Below are positions 34,940-43,926 of a DNA stretch of 64,000 bases, one piece after another. The first letter of the stretch is position 1, and each line of letters begins with the position of its first letter. This DNA is from Sphingobium sp. OAS761 (GTDB lineage: Bacteria; Pseudomonadota; Alphaproteobacteria; Sphingomonadales; Sphingomonadaceae): contig NZ_JALJVY010000001.1 of NCBI RefSeq assembly GCF_024168485.1, forward strand, positions 372,001 to 436,000. Reading direction: 5' to 3'. Made by a program: the position numbers and the translations under genes. Below the pieces are notes generated by a model, which worked only from the letters and a program-made list of their open reading frames with translations, searched no databases and had not been told where the DNA came from.

Positions 34940-35593
34940 ATGCGTAAGTTGATGGTCGCAACTCTTCTGGCCGGCGCCACCGTCGCAACCCCCGCGCTGG
35001 CACAGAGCGCGGATCCGACGTTCACCGGCCCTCGCGTCGAAGCGATCCTGGGCTACGACCATGTCGGCGCCGGCAGCGATGTCGACAATGACAATGGCAA
35101 TGACGACCAGTCGATCGACGGTCTGCTGTACGGCATCGGCGCGGGCTATGACGTCAATCTCGGCAGCGCGGTCGTCGGCGTCGAGGGCGAATGGACCGAC
35201 TCCACGGCAAAGAGCGATCGCTCCGACCCGACCGACCAGTTCGGTTTCGGCCGGGTGAGCCAGGGTCGCGACCTCTACATCGGCGCGCGGGCAGGTATCC
35301 TCGCCAATCCCAACACGCTCGTCTATGTCAAGGGTGGCTATACCAACAGCAAGCTGAACGTGCTGGCCGGCAACACCGACCAGATGACCGATACGTCCTT
35401 CAAGCTCGACGGCTGGCGGATCGGCGCCGGCGTGGAACGGGCGATCAACGCCAACACCTTCGCGAAGCTGGAATATCGCTATTCCAATTATACCGATGCC
35501 CATATCGATTATATGGACGGCGCGACCAGCAGCGAATTCGATATCGACACCGACCGCCATCAGGTCGTGGCCAGCGTGGGCTGGCGCTTCTGA
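34940..35593 (+). CDS. outer membrane beta-barrel protein (OmpA-like / opacity porin fold)
   Basis: A 217-residue protein. The signal peptide MRKLMVATLLAGATVATPAL ends at ALAQS. The mature part looks like an eight-strand barrel: alternating strands such as GPRVEAILGYDHVGAGSDVD, VVGVEGEWTDS, RDLYIGARAGILANPNTLVY, FAKLEYRYSNY and RHQVVASVGWRF, with terminal Phe as the assembly signal. The first loop is very acidic (DVDNDNGNDD), perhaps a calcium-binding loop. It has its own promoter region and a strong terminator. Exact role unknown. Confidence 0.85.
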   Translation: MRKLMVATLLAGATVATPALAQSADPTFTGPRVEAILGYDHVGAGSDVDNDNGNDDQSIDGLLYGIGAGYDVNLGSAVVGVEGEWTDSTAKSDRSDPTDQFGFGRVSQGRDLYIGARAGILANPNTLVYVKGGYTNSKLNVLAGNTDQMTDTSFKLDGWRIGAGVERAINANTFAKLEYRYSNYTDAHIDYMDGATSSEFDIDTDRHQVVASVGWRF

Positions 35594-35600
35594 TGGGGGA

Positions 35601-35631
35601 AAGGGCCGGTCACGCGACCGGCCCTTTTTTT
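35601..35631 (+). terminator. rho-independent terminator of the barrel gene
   Basis: GGGCCGGTC pairs with GACCGGCCC around ACGC and is followed by seven T residues. Confidence 0.92.
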
Positions 35632-35677
35632 GACCGGCCCCTTTCGATCCGCATGCGGGACTGTTATTTACATCGTT

Positions 35678-36097
35678 GTGAGTAACGCGATTCCCCACCA
35701 ATATCCCGTCGGCATCGATCCGGACGACATCGACTTCATGGGGCATGTCAACAATGCCAGCTACCTGAAATGGGTACAGAGCGCCGTGCTTGACCATTGG
35801 CGCGCGCTGGCGCCCGCCGAAGCGGTGGCGGCCCATCTCTGGGTCGCGCTGAAGCATGAGATCACTTATCGCAAGCCCACCTTTCTGGACGATGAGGTGA
35901 TTGCGACCGTCCTTCTGGAAAAAGTGCAGGGCGCCCGGGCCTTTTATGAAACGATCATCCGCCGGGGCGAGGAAGTGCTGGTAGAGGTCAAGTCGAGCTG
36001 GTGCTGCATCGATGCCGGGACATTGCGTCCCGCGCGCCTGGCGCGTGAGGTGATCGATCGTTTTTTCGTCAAGGATGGGGGCGTCGGCGATCGCTAG
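35678..36097 (+). CDS. acyl-CoA thioesterase, hotdog fold (4HBT)
   Basis: A 139-residue hotdog thioesterase. The opening MSNAIPHQYPVGIDPDDIDF is followed by MGHVNNASYLKWVQSA, the active-site block of 4HBT/YbgC-type enzymes, in which Asp before MGHVNN is catalytic. ALKHEITYRKPTFLDDEVIA forms the central helix and strand. The start is probably GTG 35678; no strong ribosome-binding site was seen. A longer frame from 35630 runs into the terminator of the barrel gene. Acyl substrate cannot be told. Confidence 0.83.
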   Translation: MSNAIPHQYPVGIDPDDIDFMGHVNNASYLKWVQSAVLDHWRALAPAEAVAAHLWVALKHEITYRKPTFLDDEVIATVLLEKVQGARAFYETIIRRGEEVLVEVKSSWCCIDAGTLRPARLAREVIDRFFVKDGGVGDR

Positions 36098-36124
36098 CGC
36101 CCATCGGCGCGAGGCGCCCGGCGG

Positions 36125-36799
36125 CTAAAGCGTCGCTTCTATTTCCCGCGCAGCCATGTCGGGATTGTCCGCCAGGCTGATCGGCCGGCCCACCACCAGA
36201 ATGGATGCGCCCCGGTCCAGCGCCTCGCGCGGCGTCACGGCACGCTTCTGGTCGCCCTTTGCCCCGCCGGCCGGCCGGACGCCGGGCACCACGAAAAAGC
36301 CGTCGGGCCACATGTCGCGGACCATTTTCACCTCTTCGCCCGAGCATACGATGCCGTCCAGCCCCGCGTCACGCGCCAGTTCGGCGAGGCGCAGCACCTG
36401 GTCCCGCGCCTGACCGCCCACACCGATGTCCGACAGATCGCGATCGTCCAGGCTGGTGAGCACGGTCACGGCCACTACCTTGGTATGAATCCCGGCCGCG
36501 GCCTTGGCGTCTTCCAGCATGGCGCGTCCGCCGGCGGCATGAACCGTCAGGACCGCAGGTTCCAGCATATGCAGGGCCTGTACCGCCTTGGCGACCGTAT
36601 TGGGGATATCGTGCAGCTTGAGGTCCAGGAAGATGGGCAGGCCCAGCTTCATCATTTCATGGACGCCATGATGGCCATTGGCACAGAAAAATTCGAGACC
36701 CAGTTTCAGGCCGCCGACATGGTGTCGCACCTGTTCCGCAAGCTGTTTCGCCTTGGTCAGGTCGGGCGTGTCGATGGCGACGTAGATCGGGCTTTTCAT
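36125..36799 (-). CDS. pyrF: orotidine 5'-phosphate decarboxylase
   Basis: A 224-residue TIM-barrel enzyme that makes UMP from OMP. The catalytic D-K-D block is FLDLKLHDIPNTVAKAVQAL near residue 60. The start MKSPIYVAIDTPDLTKAKQL carries the conserved Asp, and VVPGVRPAGGAKGDQKRAVT closes the phosphate site. Start at 36799 overlaps the LapA gene stop (ATGA), so it is coupled to that membrane protein. Confidence 0.95.
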   Translation of the reverse strand: MKSPIYVAIDTPDLTKAKQLAEQVRHHVGGLKLGLEFFCANGHHGVHEMMKLGLPIFLDLKLHDIPNTVAKAVQALHMLEPAVLTVHAAGGRAMLEDAKAAAGIHTKVVAVTVLTSLDDRDLSDIGVGGQARDQVLRLAELARDAGLDGIVCSGEEVKMVRDMWPDGFFVVPGVRPAGGAKGDQKRAVTPREALDRGASILVVGRPISLADNPDMAAREIEATL

Positions 36800-37164
36800 G
36801 CGGGGCCTGTAACGCTGGGGGTGGATATGGTCGGGGCGGCGGGCAGGGTGGTTCCATCGGTACCGGGCGCGGCGGGCGCGTCCGAAAAGGCGGGCGACGG
36901 TGGCGGCGCGGCGGCCGATGTCGCAGCGGCCAGTGCCCGTTCGGTACTGTCCAGCCGTCGCCGCATCCGCCAGCGGGTGGCGCGGGCCATCACCCAGAAA
37001 GGCAGGGCGCCGAGCAGGAACGCGCCGATCAGCAAGACGGGCAATTTGGTTTCCAATATGATGTCGCCCCACAGGCGAACCGTCACCGGCACGTAATTGG
37101 CCATGCAGAAAAAGGCGAGCGCCACGGCAATGACCACCCAGAATGCGGTCCGCAAAAATTGCAT
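36796..37164 (-). CDS. LapA domain membrane protein (DUF1049)
   Basis: A 122-residue protein with two membrane helices: FLRTAFWVVIAVALAFFCMA (about 3-22) and LPVLLIGAFLLGALPFWVMA (about 40-59). VRLWGDIILETKLPVLLIGA is the LapA/DUF1049 signature. The C-terminal half is a disordered Ala/Pro/Ser/Thr cytosolic tail after a basic stretch (RATRWRMRRRLDS). ATG 37164 fits AGAGGG 9 bases upstream; 37170 is an alternative. Family members are linked to lipopolysaccharide assembly control in enterobacteria, not shown here. Confidence 0.8.
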   Translation of the reverse strand: MQFLRTAFWVVIAVALAFFCMANYVPVTVRLWGDIILETKLPVLLIGAFLLGALPFWVMARATRWRMRRRLDSTERALAAATSAAAPPPSPAFSDAPAAPGTDGTTLPAAPTISTPSVTGPA

Positions 37165-37306
37165 CGGCATAATCCCTCTGCTGCCCCACGAAATCATAGC
37201 TTAGGCGATCCCGCCACATTTCGGAAGCATGTCGTGGCCACCGCGTGAAGCGGCGCGCGAAGACATCTTTTCATCCCCCGGGGTCTGGGGCATAGCTGGC
37301 GAAATC

Positions 37307-37492
37307 ATGAGCAAGAACAAATCATCCGCGCCGGACGGCGCTCCTCCTTCTTCCCCCGAACCGTCTGCCGGCGACACGCTGGCCGATGCTGCGCGCACAT
37401 CCGCCGGAAAGGGCGTATGGATGGGCGCGGCTGTCGGAATCGGGTCGGCCGCGATCGTCGCCGCGCTGCTCTACGCCCGGAAGAAGTCCTGA
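37307..37492 (+). CDS. small single-pass membrane protein
   Basis: A 61-residue protein. Residues 1-40 are polar and Pro/Ser-rich (MSKNKSSAPDGAPPSSPEPS). A C-terminal helix GVWMGAAVGIGSAAIVAALL is capped by YARKKS, so the tail faces the cytosol. I do not recognise a family. The upstream frame to 37229 lacks a clear start. Confidence 0.55.
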   Translation: MSKNKSSAPDGAPPSSPEPSAGDTLADAARTSAGKGVWMGAAVGIGSAAIVAALLYARKKS

Positions 37493-37500
37493 CGCAGGTT

Positions 37501-37532
37501 GGGGCGACATGGCCTTCGTTCCATGCCGCCCC
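37501..37532. terminator. hairpin after the small membrane protein gene
   Basis: GGGGCGACATGG pairs with CCATGCCGCCCC with one mismatch and an 8-base loop. There is no T-run, so termination strength is unclear. It lies between two convergent genes. Confidence 0.45.
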
Positions 37533-37605
37533 GGTGCGACCCGTTGAGGGTTCTGTCATCCGTCCTTCGCGACGAATTGTTCCATGCGTCCGTTGATCGG
37601 GCGGG

Positions 37606-38052
37606 TCAGCCTGCCGCGCCGCTGAGATAGGTGACCAGCTCCGCCTTGCTGACCATCATGCTCTTGTCGGCGTCGGCGGTGGAGAAGGCACCGTCGGCCC
37701 ATGCGGTCACCTGCGCGGCCGGCAGGGCCTGGCCCGTGGCCTTCATTTCCTGATCCTTCAGCGCCACCATCCAGCGTGAAAACTCGCTCTTGTCCAGCGA
37801 TCCGTCCTTGTTCGCGTCATAGGCGGGAAATTCGCTGTCCACGATGGATGCAACGGCATTGGCGGGATTTGCGGGCTCGGCCGGGGTCGCGGGCGTTGCC
37901 GGGGTTGCAGGCGTCGCGGTTGCGGGGTCGGCAGGCTGAGCCGGCATCGCCGGTTCGGCCGGCATCATGCTCTGGCCCGGCGCCATCGTCTGCTGTGCGA
38001 TCGCGGGTGCCGTAATGGCAAGCGCGGTCGTGAACAAGATTGTACGGATCAT
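37606..38052 (-). CDS. secreted EF-hand protein
   Basis: A 148-residue exported protein. The signal peptide is MIRTILFTTALAITAPAIAQ. A repetitive Pro/Ala/Thr/Met linker (about 22-68) contains ATPATPATPATPAEPA. Two EF-hand-like loops follow: DANKDGSLDKSEF, which fits the Ca2+ loop, and DADKSMMVSKAEL, which lacks the usual Gly at the centre. A periplasmic or surface calcium-binding role is likely. The ATG follows CTTCAGGAGAATGTC, a leader identical in its last 14 bases to that of the DUF465 gene at 27498. Confidence 0.8.
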   Translation of the reverse strand: MIRTILFTTALAITAPAIAQQTMAPGQSMMPAEPAMPAQPADPATATPATPATPATPAEPANPANAVASIVDSEFPAYDANKDGSLDKSEFSRWMVALKDQEMKATGQALPAAQVTAWADGAFSTADADKSMMVSKAELVTYLSGAAG

Positions 38053-38147
38053 GACATTCTCCTGAAGTGCGACCTTGTTATGGAATGCGGGCCAATGGCT
38101 CCATTTCCGAAATATGTGGAAATAGAATAGTCGAGCCTGCCAATTGT

Positions 38148-38167
38148 TCCTGAACATCTGTTCAGGA
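38148..38167. promoter_or_regulatory. 20-bp perfect palindrome between the EF-hand gene and purB
   Basis: Two 9-base arms, TCCTGAACA and TGTTCAGGA, flank TC. The core is GAAC-N4-GTTC. It lies 96 bases from the EF-hand start and 160 bases from the purB start, so either could be the target. Confidence 0.45.
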
Positions 38168-38327
38168 TTCATCATTCGTCTTGGAAAATACCTCGTTTCG
38201 ACCGTTTTTTCTTCAAAGGAGAGAATGTTTGTCGGCTGTCGACATGCCTGGGCGTTGCGATTTGCCCCGCGCAATGGACGCTGCTAGTCGGCGCGCGACA
38301 TTCACCCTCGATCATCAGGATTCGCTT

Positions 38328-39644
38328 ATGGTCCCGCGCTATTCCCGTCCCGCCATGGCTGCCCTCTGGGAGCCGGAGGCCCGTTTCCGGATCTGGTTCG
38401 AGATCGAGGCGCACGCCACTGAAAAGCTGGGAGAGCTGGGCGTCGTCCCGCCGTCCGCCGCCCGGGCGCTGTGGGACTGGTGGGCCACCAACCCGGCCAT
38501 CGACGTGCCCGCCATCGACGCGATCGAGGCGGTGACCAAGCATGACGTCATCGCCTTCCTGACCTGGGTGGCCGAACAGGTGGGCGACGAAGCCCGCTTC
38601 ATGCACCAGGGCATGACATCATCCGACGTCTTGGACACCTGCCTTGCCGTGCAGCTTGCCCGCGCAGCCGACATATTGATCGCGGATCTCGATGCTCTGC
38701 TGGAGGTCATAAAGCGCCGCGCCTTCGAACATAAGCTGACCCCCACCATCGGCCGCAGCCACGGCATCCATGCCGAACCGGTCACGTTCGGCCTGAAGAT
38801 GGCCGAAGCCTACGCCGAATTTTCGCGCTGCAAGACCCGCCTGATCGCCGCCCGCGCGGAAGTCGCCACCTGCGCCATTTCGGGCGCGGTCGGCACGTTC
38901 GCCAATATCGACCCGCGCGTCGAGGAACATGTCGCGGAAAAGCTGGGGCTCGCCATCGAACCTGTGTCGACGCAGGTCATTCCGCGCGACCGTCACGCCA
39001 TGTTCTTCGCCACGCTCGGCGTCATCGCCTCTTCCATCGAGCGGCTTGCCGTCGAGGTGCGCCACCTCCAGCGCACGGAGGTTCTGGAGGCGGAGGAATA
39101 TTTCTCGCCGGGCCAGAAAGGCTCGTCGGCCATGCCGCACAAGCGCAACCCCGTGCTGACCGAAAACCTCACCGGCCTGGCCCGCATGGTCCGCAGCTAC
39201 GCCATGCCGGCGATGGAGAATGTCGCCCTCTGGCATGAACGCGACATCAGCCATTCGTCGGTCGAACGCTATATCGGTCCCGACGCGACGATCACGCTGG
39301 ACTTCGCGCTGGGTCGCCTGACCGGCGTGATCGACAAGCTGCTGGTCTATCCCGAGCGGATGATGAAGAATCTCGACAAGATGGGTGGCCTCGTCCATTC
39401 GCAGCGCGTGCTGCTGGCGCTGACCCAGGCGGGCGTCAGCCGTGAGGACAGCTATCGTTACGTTCAGCGCAACGCCATGAAGGTCTGGGAATCGGACGGC
39501 CAGCTGTCGCTGATGGAATTGCTCAAGGCCGACGAGGATGTCGCTGCCGCGCTGAGCGCGCAGGACATCGAGGACAAGTTCAACCTCGACTATCATTTCG
39601 CCCAAGTCGACACGATCTTCCGCCGGGTGTTCGGCGAGGCTTGA
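38328..39644 (+). CDS. purB: adenylosuccinate lyase
   Basis: A 438-residue enzyme of the fumarase/aspartase superfamily that acts twice in purine synthesis, splitting SAICAR and adenylosuccinate. The signature loop is GSSAMPHKRNPVLTENLTGL near residue 265. TSSDVLDTCLAVQL and GRSHGIHAEPVTFGLKMA carry the catalytic His and substrate contacts. The start MVPRYSRPAMAALWEPEARF is the standard family start; a frame from 38181 exists but adds no family sequence. Confidence 0.96.
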   Translation: MVPRYSRPAMAALWEPEARFRIWFEIEAHATEKLGELGVVPPSAARALWDWWATNPAIDVPAIDAIEAVTKHDVIAFLTWVAEQVGDEARFMHQGMTSSDVLDTCLAVQLARAADILIADLDALLEVIKRRAFEHKLTPTIGRSHGIHAEPVTFGLKMAEAYAEFSRCKTRLIAARAEVATCAISGAVGTFANIDPRVEEHVAEKLGLAIEPVSTQVIPRDRHAMFFATLGVIASSIERLAVEVRHLQRTEVLEAEEYFSPGQKGSSAMPHKRNPVLTENLTGLARMVRSYAMPAMENVALWHERDISHSSVERYIGPDATITLDFALGRLTGVIDKLLVYPERMMKNLDKMGGLVHSQRVLLALTQAGVSREDSYRYVQRNAMKVWESDGQLSLMELLKADEDVAAALSAQDIEDKFNLDYHFAQVDTIFRRVFGEA

Positions 39645-39665
39645 TCGGCCCCGGGGCGGGCGCGT

Positions 39666-40148
39666 TTACCTGCGCGTCCGCCGGCTGCCGGCCTCCAGCA
39701 CCGTTTCCATCGCGACGAATGTCGACGTGCTCGCGACATGGGGCAGGGCGCTTATCTTCTCGCCCAATACGACGCGATATCGCCTGATGTCGGCGGTGCG
39801 GACTTTCAGCAGATAATCGAAATTGCTGGCCAGCATGTGGCATTCCTCCACCTCGGGGATGCGCCGCACCGCCGCGTTGAAGGCCTGTAGCGCCGTCTCG
39901 CGCGTGTCGGACAGCTTCACCTCGGTGAAGGCGACATGATCCATGCCCAGCTTCGCGGGATCGACCATCGCGCGAAAGCCGCGAATGACGCCGGTTTCCT
40001 GCAATCGTTTCAGCCGCACCTGACAGGGGGTCTTGGACAGGCCCACCTGCGTCGCCAGATCGGTCACGGTCATGCGCCCGTCATCGACCAGCGCGGCGAC
40101 GATCCTCCGGTCGAATTCATCCATTTCGACTGCCATGACGGGTTTCAT
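39666..40148 (-). CDS. putR: Lrp/AsnC family regulator, PutR-like
   Basis: A regulator of about 160 residues. The N-terminal helix-turn-helix is DDGRMTVTDLATQVGLSKTP followed by CQVRLKRLQETGVIRGFRAM. The C-terminal RAM (Lrp effector) domain includes FTEVKLSDTRETALQAFNAA and VEECHMLASNFDYLLKVRTA. It is divergent from putA with about 100 bases between, the layout of PutR, which activates putA when proline binds. Possible starts are 40148, 40136 and 40124 (MDEFDRR); none has a strong ribosome-binding site. Confidence 0.85.
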   Translation of the reverse strand: MKPVMAVEMDEFDRRIVAALVDDGRMTVTDLATQVGLSKTPCQVRLKRLQETGVIRGFRAMVDPAKLGMDHVAFTEVKLSDTRETALQAFNAAVRRIPEVEECHMLASNFDYLLKVRTADIRRYRVVLGEKISALPHVASTSTFVAMETVLEAGSRRTRR

Positions 40149-40249
40149 GATGATATTTGCCTGATGAAGCCGGTAATATAGGTCGTTTAGCATGGATTTC
40201 GGCATTTCATAAGGCGGAACGCGTATCGCGTTTCGGCTATTATAGGCTG

Positions 40250-43200
40250 ATGACCGACCTTGCGCCCTTCGCCCGTTTCGCTCCCGCGATCCGCCCGCAA
40301 TCGCCCCTGCGCCAGGCGATCACCGCCGCCTGTCGGCGCGATGAGGCCGACGCGCTCGCGCCGCTGATCGCCGCCGCCACCCTGTCGCCGGAGATGAAGG
40401 CACAGGTTGCCGCGACTTCACGCCGCCTCGTCACCGCGCTGCGCGGCGACCGCAAGGCATCGGGTGTAGAGGGGCTGGTGCAGGAATATGCCCTGTCCAG
40501 CCAGGAGGGGGTGGCGCTGATGTGCCTGGCCGAGGCGCTGCTGCGCATTCCCGACAATGATACGCGCGACGCGCTGATCTGCGACAAGATCGCCGACGGC
40601 GACTGGGGTGCGCATCTGGGGAGCGACAAGTCGCTGTTCGTCAATGCCGCCACCTGGGGACTGGTGGTGACGGGAAAGCTGGTGGGCAGCGTCGACGATC
40701 GCGGCCTTGGCGCCGCGCTGACCCGGCTCATCGCGCGTGCAGGCGAGCCGGTCATCCGGCGCGGCGTCGACCTGGCGATGCGGATGATGGGCGAACAGTT
40801 CGTCACCGGCGAAACGATCCGCGAAGCGTTGAAGCGCGCCCGCGACATGGAGGCCCGGGGTTTCGGCTACAGCTACGACATGCTGGGCGAGGCGGCGACC
40901 ACGGCCGCCGACGCGGCGCGCTATCATGCCGACTATGAAAGCGCCATCCACGCCATCGGCAAGGCATCGGCCGGGCGCGGCATCTACGCCGGCCCCGGCA
41001 TCTCGATCAAATTGTCGGCGCTGCATCCACGTTACAGTCGGGCGCAGGCGGGCCGCGTCATGGGCGAACTGCTGCCGGCGGTGAAGCGGCTCGCGCTGCT
41101 GTCGAAAGGCTATGACATCGGCCTTAACATCGACGCGGAGGAGGCCGACCGGCTCGAACTCTCGCTCGATCTGCTGGAAAGCCTGGCCACCGATCCGGAC
41201 CTGGCCGGCTGGAACGGCCTGGGCTTCGTGGTTCAGGCCTATGGCAAGCGCTGTCCGTTCGTCATCGACTGGATCGTCGACCTGGCCCGCCGGGCGGAGC
41301 GGCGCATCATGGTTCGCCTGGTCAAGGGCGCCTATTGGGATGCCGAGATCAAGCGGGCGCAGGTCGACGGTCTGCCCGACTTTCCCGTCTACACGCGCAA
41401 GGTGCATACCGACGTAGCCTATATCGCCTGCGCGCGGAAATTGCTGGCTGCCGCCGATGCGGTATTCCCGCAGTTCGCGACCCACAATGCGCAGACGCTC
41501 AGCGCGATCTACCATCTCGCCGGGCCGGATTTCGCGCTCGGCGACTATGAGTTCCAATGCCTGCACGGCATGGGCGAGCCGCTGTATGAACAGGTCGTCG
41601 GCGCGGGCCGGCTGGACCGCCCCTGCCGCATCTATGCGCCCGTGGGCACACATGAGACATTGCTTGCCTATCTGGTGCGCCGCCTGCTCGAAAACGGCGC
41701 GAACAGCAGCTTCGTCAATCGTGTCGGCGACCCGGCGGTGCCGGTGGAGGAACTGATCGCCGACCCCGTCGACATCGTGCGCGCGATGCCGCATCCGGGT
41801 GCACGGCATGACCGGATCGCGCTGCCGGCGGACATCTACACCGGCCGCCGCAATTCGGACGGCCTCGACCTGGCGAGCGAAGCGACGCTGGCGGACCTGG
41901 GCGATGCCCTGCGCCATAGCGCGACGATTGGCTGGACGGCCGCGCCGGAGGGTGCGACGGGACCGTCACGCACGGTGTTCAGCCCCGCCGATCATCGCGA
42001 CGTGGTGGGCCGCGTCACCGAAGCCTCCGTCCAGGAGGCGCGCGCCGCCGTGATCCGCGCCGCCGCCTCCCGCTGGAGCAACGGCCCGGTCGCCGAGCGC
42101 GCCGCCATGCTGGGGCGGGCGGCGGACGCGATGCAGGCGCGGATGCCGGTGCTGCTCGGCCTCATCGTCCGGGAAGCGGGTAAGTCGCTGCCCAACGCGA
42201 TCGCCGAAGTGCGTGAGGCGATCGACTTCCTGCGCTATTATGCGGGGCAGGCATGCGCGACCTTCGGCCCCGCGCAACGCGCGTTCGGGCCGGTCGTCTG
42301 CATCAGCCCCTGGAATTTTCCGCTGGCGATCTTCACCGGGCAGGTGGCGGCGGCGCTGGTCGCCGGCAATCCCGTGCTGGCCAAGCCCGCGGAGGAAACG
42401 CCCCTGATCGCGGCGGAGGCGGTGCGGCTGCTGCACGAGGCGGGCGTGCCTGCGGACGCGCTTCAGCTGCTGCCGGGCGACGGACGCATCGGCGCGGCGC
42501 TGGTGGCGGCACCGGAAACCTGCGGCGTCATGTTCACCGGATCGACCGAGGTCGCGCGACTGATCCAGAAGCAGCTTGCGACCCGCCTGCTGCCCGACGG
42601 CAGGCCGGTGCCGCTGATCGCCGAGACCGGCGGACAGAACGCGATGATCGTGGACAGCAGCGCGCTGGCCGAACAGGTGGTGGCCGATGTCATCGCCTCC
42701 GCCTTCGACAGCGCCGGGCAGCGTTGTTCGGCGCTGCGCATCCTGTGCCTTCAGGAAGAAGTCGCCGATAGGACGCTGGCGATGCTGAAGGGCGCGCTGG
42801 CCGAATTGCGTATCGGTCGCACCGACGAACTGGCGGTCGACATAGGCCCGGTGATCGGGGCCGAGGCCCGCGACGGCATCGATCGCCATGTCGACGCCAT
42901 GAGGGCCTTGGGCCGCAAGGTCGAACAGAGCCCGCTGCCGCCGGAGACGGCGCACGGCACCTTCGTGGCGCCGACGATCATCGAGATCGACGCCATCGCC
43001 GACCTGCACCGGGAGGTGTTCGGCCCCGTTCTGCATGTCCTGCGGTTCAGGCGAGAGCAGCTCGACGCGCTGGTCGATGCGATCAACGCCACCGGATATG
43101 GCCTGACCTTCGGCCTCCATACCCGTCTCGACGGGACGGTCGCCCGGGTGACCGCGCGGGTCCGGGTCGGCAACATCTATGTGAACCGCAACGTCATCGG

Positions 43201-43849
43201 CGCGGTCGTGGGGGTTCAACCCTTTGGCGGGCGGGGCCTGTCGGGCACCGGGCCAAAGGCCGGCGGCCCGCTTTACCTGGGCCGCCTCGTCGCAACGCCC
43301 CCGGCTATGGCGGATCGGGTTGGCCATCTTTTGTCGCCGCTTCATGCCTTTGCCGACTGGCTCGACGCGCGGGGCGACGCTGCCGCTGCCGCCCAGGCCC
43401 GCCGCACCGGCGACGCGTCCGCGCTGGGTCTGGAACTGGATTTGCCCGGCCCGGTGGGCGAGCGCAACCTATACGCCCTGCATCCGCGCGGCCGCATCCT
43501 GCTGCGCCCGGCCACGCGACTGGGCCTGTTCCGCCAGATGGCGGCCGTGCTGGCCACCGGCAACAGCGGGGCCGTGGTCGGGATGGCGCTGCCGCCCGGA
43601 CTGCCCGCGCCGGTCGCCGCCTGCTTCACGACAGATCCGGCGGGGCCCTTTGCCGCCGCGCTGGTGGAAGGCGGTCCGGATCGCGTCGCCGCGCTGGTCG
43701 AAAGCGTGGCCGGCCTCGACGGCCCCATCGTTCCTGTTCATGCGGAAGGGCCGGAGGGCTATTGCCTCGACTGGCTGCTGGAGGAAGTGTCGACCTCCGT
43801 CAACACGACTGCGGCCGGGGGCAATGCCAGCCTGATGATGCTCGGCTGA
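40250..43849 (+). CDS. putA: bifunctional proline dehydrogenase / P5C dehydrogenase PutA
   Basis: A 1199-residue bifunctional enzyme that turns proline into glutamate. The N-terminal proline dehydrogenase barrel has GFGYSYDMLGEAATTAADAA, YAGPGISIKLSALHPRYSRA and IMVRLVKGAYWDAEIK, with flavin and proline contacts. The aldehyde dehydrogenase half has CISPWNFPLAIFTGQVAAAL, PLIAETGGQNAMIVDSSALA with the catalytic Glu and the nucleophile Cys826 in GQRCSALR. PFGGRGLSGTGPKAGGP ends the NAD domain. A C-terminal ALDH-like extra domain follows to 1199. The ribbon-helix-helix DNA-binding domain of enteric PutA is absent, so regulation falls to the divergent PutR. Confidence 0.95.
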   Translation: MTDLAPFARFAPAIRPQSPLRQAITAACRRDEADALAPLIAAATLSPEMKAQVAATSRRLVTALRGDRKASGVEGLVQEYALSSQEGVALMCLAEALLRIPDNDTRDALICDKIADGDWGAHLGSDKSLFVNAATWGLVVTGKLVGSVDDRGLGAALTRLIARAGEPVIRRGVDLAMRMMGEQFVTGETIREALKRARDMEARGFGYSYDMLGEAATTAADAARYHADYESAIHAIGKASAGRGIYAGPGISIKLSALHPRYSRAQAGRVMGELLPAVKRLALLSKGYDIGLNIDAEEADRLELSLDLLESLATDPDLAGWNGLGFVVQAYGKRCPFVIDWIVDLARRAERRIMVRLVKGAYWDAEIKRAQVDGLPDFPVYTRKVHTDVAYIACARKLLAAADAVFPQFATHNAQTLSAIYHLAGPDFALGDYEFQCLHGMGEPLYEQVVGAGRLDRPCRIYAPVGTHETLLAYLVRRLLENGANSSFVNRVGDPAVPVEELIADPVDIVRAMPHPGARHDRIALPADIYTGRRNSDGLDLASEATLADLGDALRHSATIGWTAAPEGATGPSRTVFSPADHRDVVGRVTEASVQEARAAVIRAAASRWSNGPVAERAAMLGRAADAMQARMPVLLGLIVREAGKSLPNAIAEVREAIDFLRYYAGQACATFGPAQRAFGPVVCISPWNFPLAIFTGQVAAALVAGNPVLAKPAEETPLIAAEAVRLLHEAGVPADALQLLPGDGRIGAALVAAPETCGVMFTGSTEVARLIQKQLATRLLPDGRPVPLIAETGGQNAMIVDSSALAEQVVADVIASAFDSAGQRCSALRILCLQEEVADRTLAMLKGALAELRIGRTDELAVDIGPVIGAEARDGIDRHVDAMRALGRKVEQSPLPPETAHGTFVAPTIIEIDAIADLHREVFGPVLHVLRFRREQLDALVDAINATGYGLTFGLHTRLDGTVARVTARVRVGNIYVNRNVIGAVVGVQPFGGRGLSGTGPKAGGPLYLGRLVATPPAMADRVGHLLSPLHAFADWLDARGDAAAAAQARRTGDASALGLELDLPGPVGERNLYALHPRGRILLRPATRLGLFRQMAAVLATGNSGAVVGMALPPGLPAPVAACFTTDPAGPFAAALVEGGPDRVAALVESVAGLDGPIVPVHAEGPEGYCLDWLLEEVSTSVNTTAAGGNASLMMLG

Positions 43850-43880
43850 TCCCCGCCGACCGGATCCTGTCAATGTAGCG

Positions 43881-43918
43881 GCGAAAAGGGCGCGAAACCG
43901 GGCGTCTTTTCGCGTTTT
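43881..43918 (+). terminator. probable rho-independent terminator of putA
   Basis: GCGAAAAG at 43881-43888 pairs with CTTTTCGC at 43906-43913 and is followed by GTTTT. Inner bases pair only partly. Confidence 0.55.
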
Positions 43919-43926
43919 CCGGGCGC

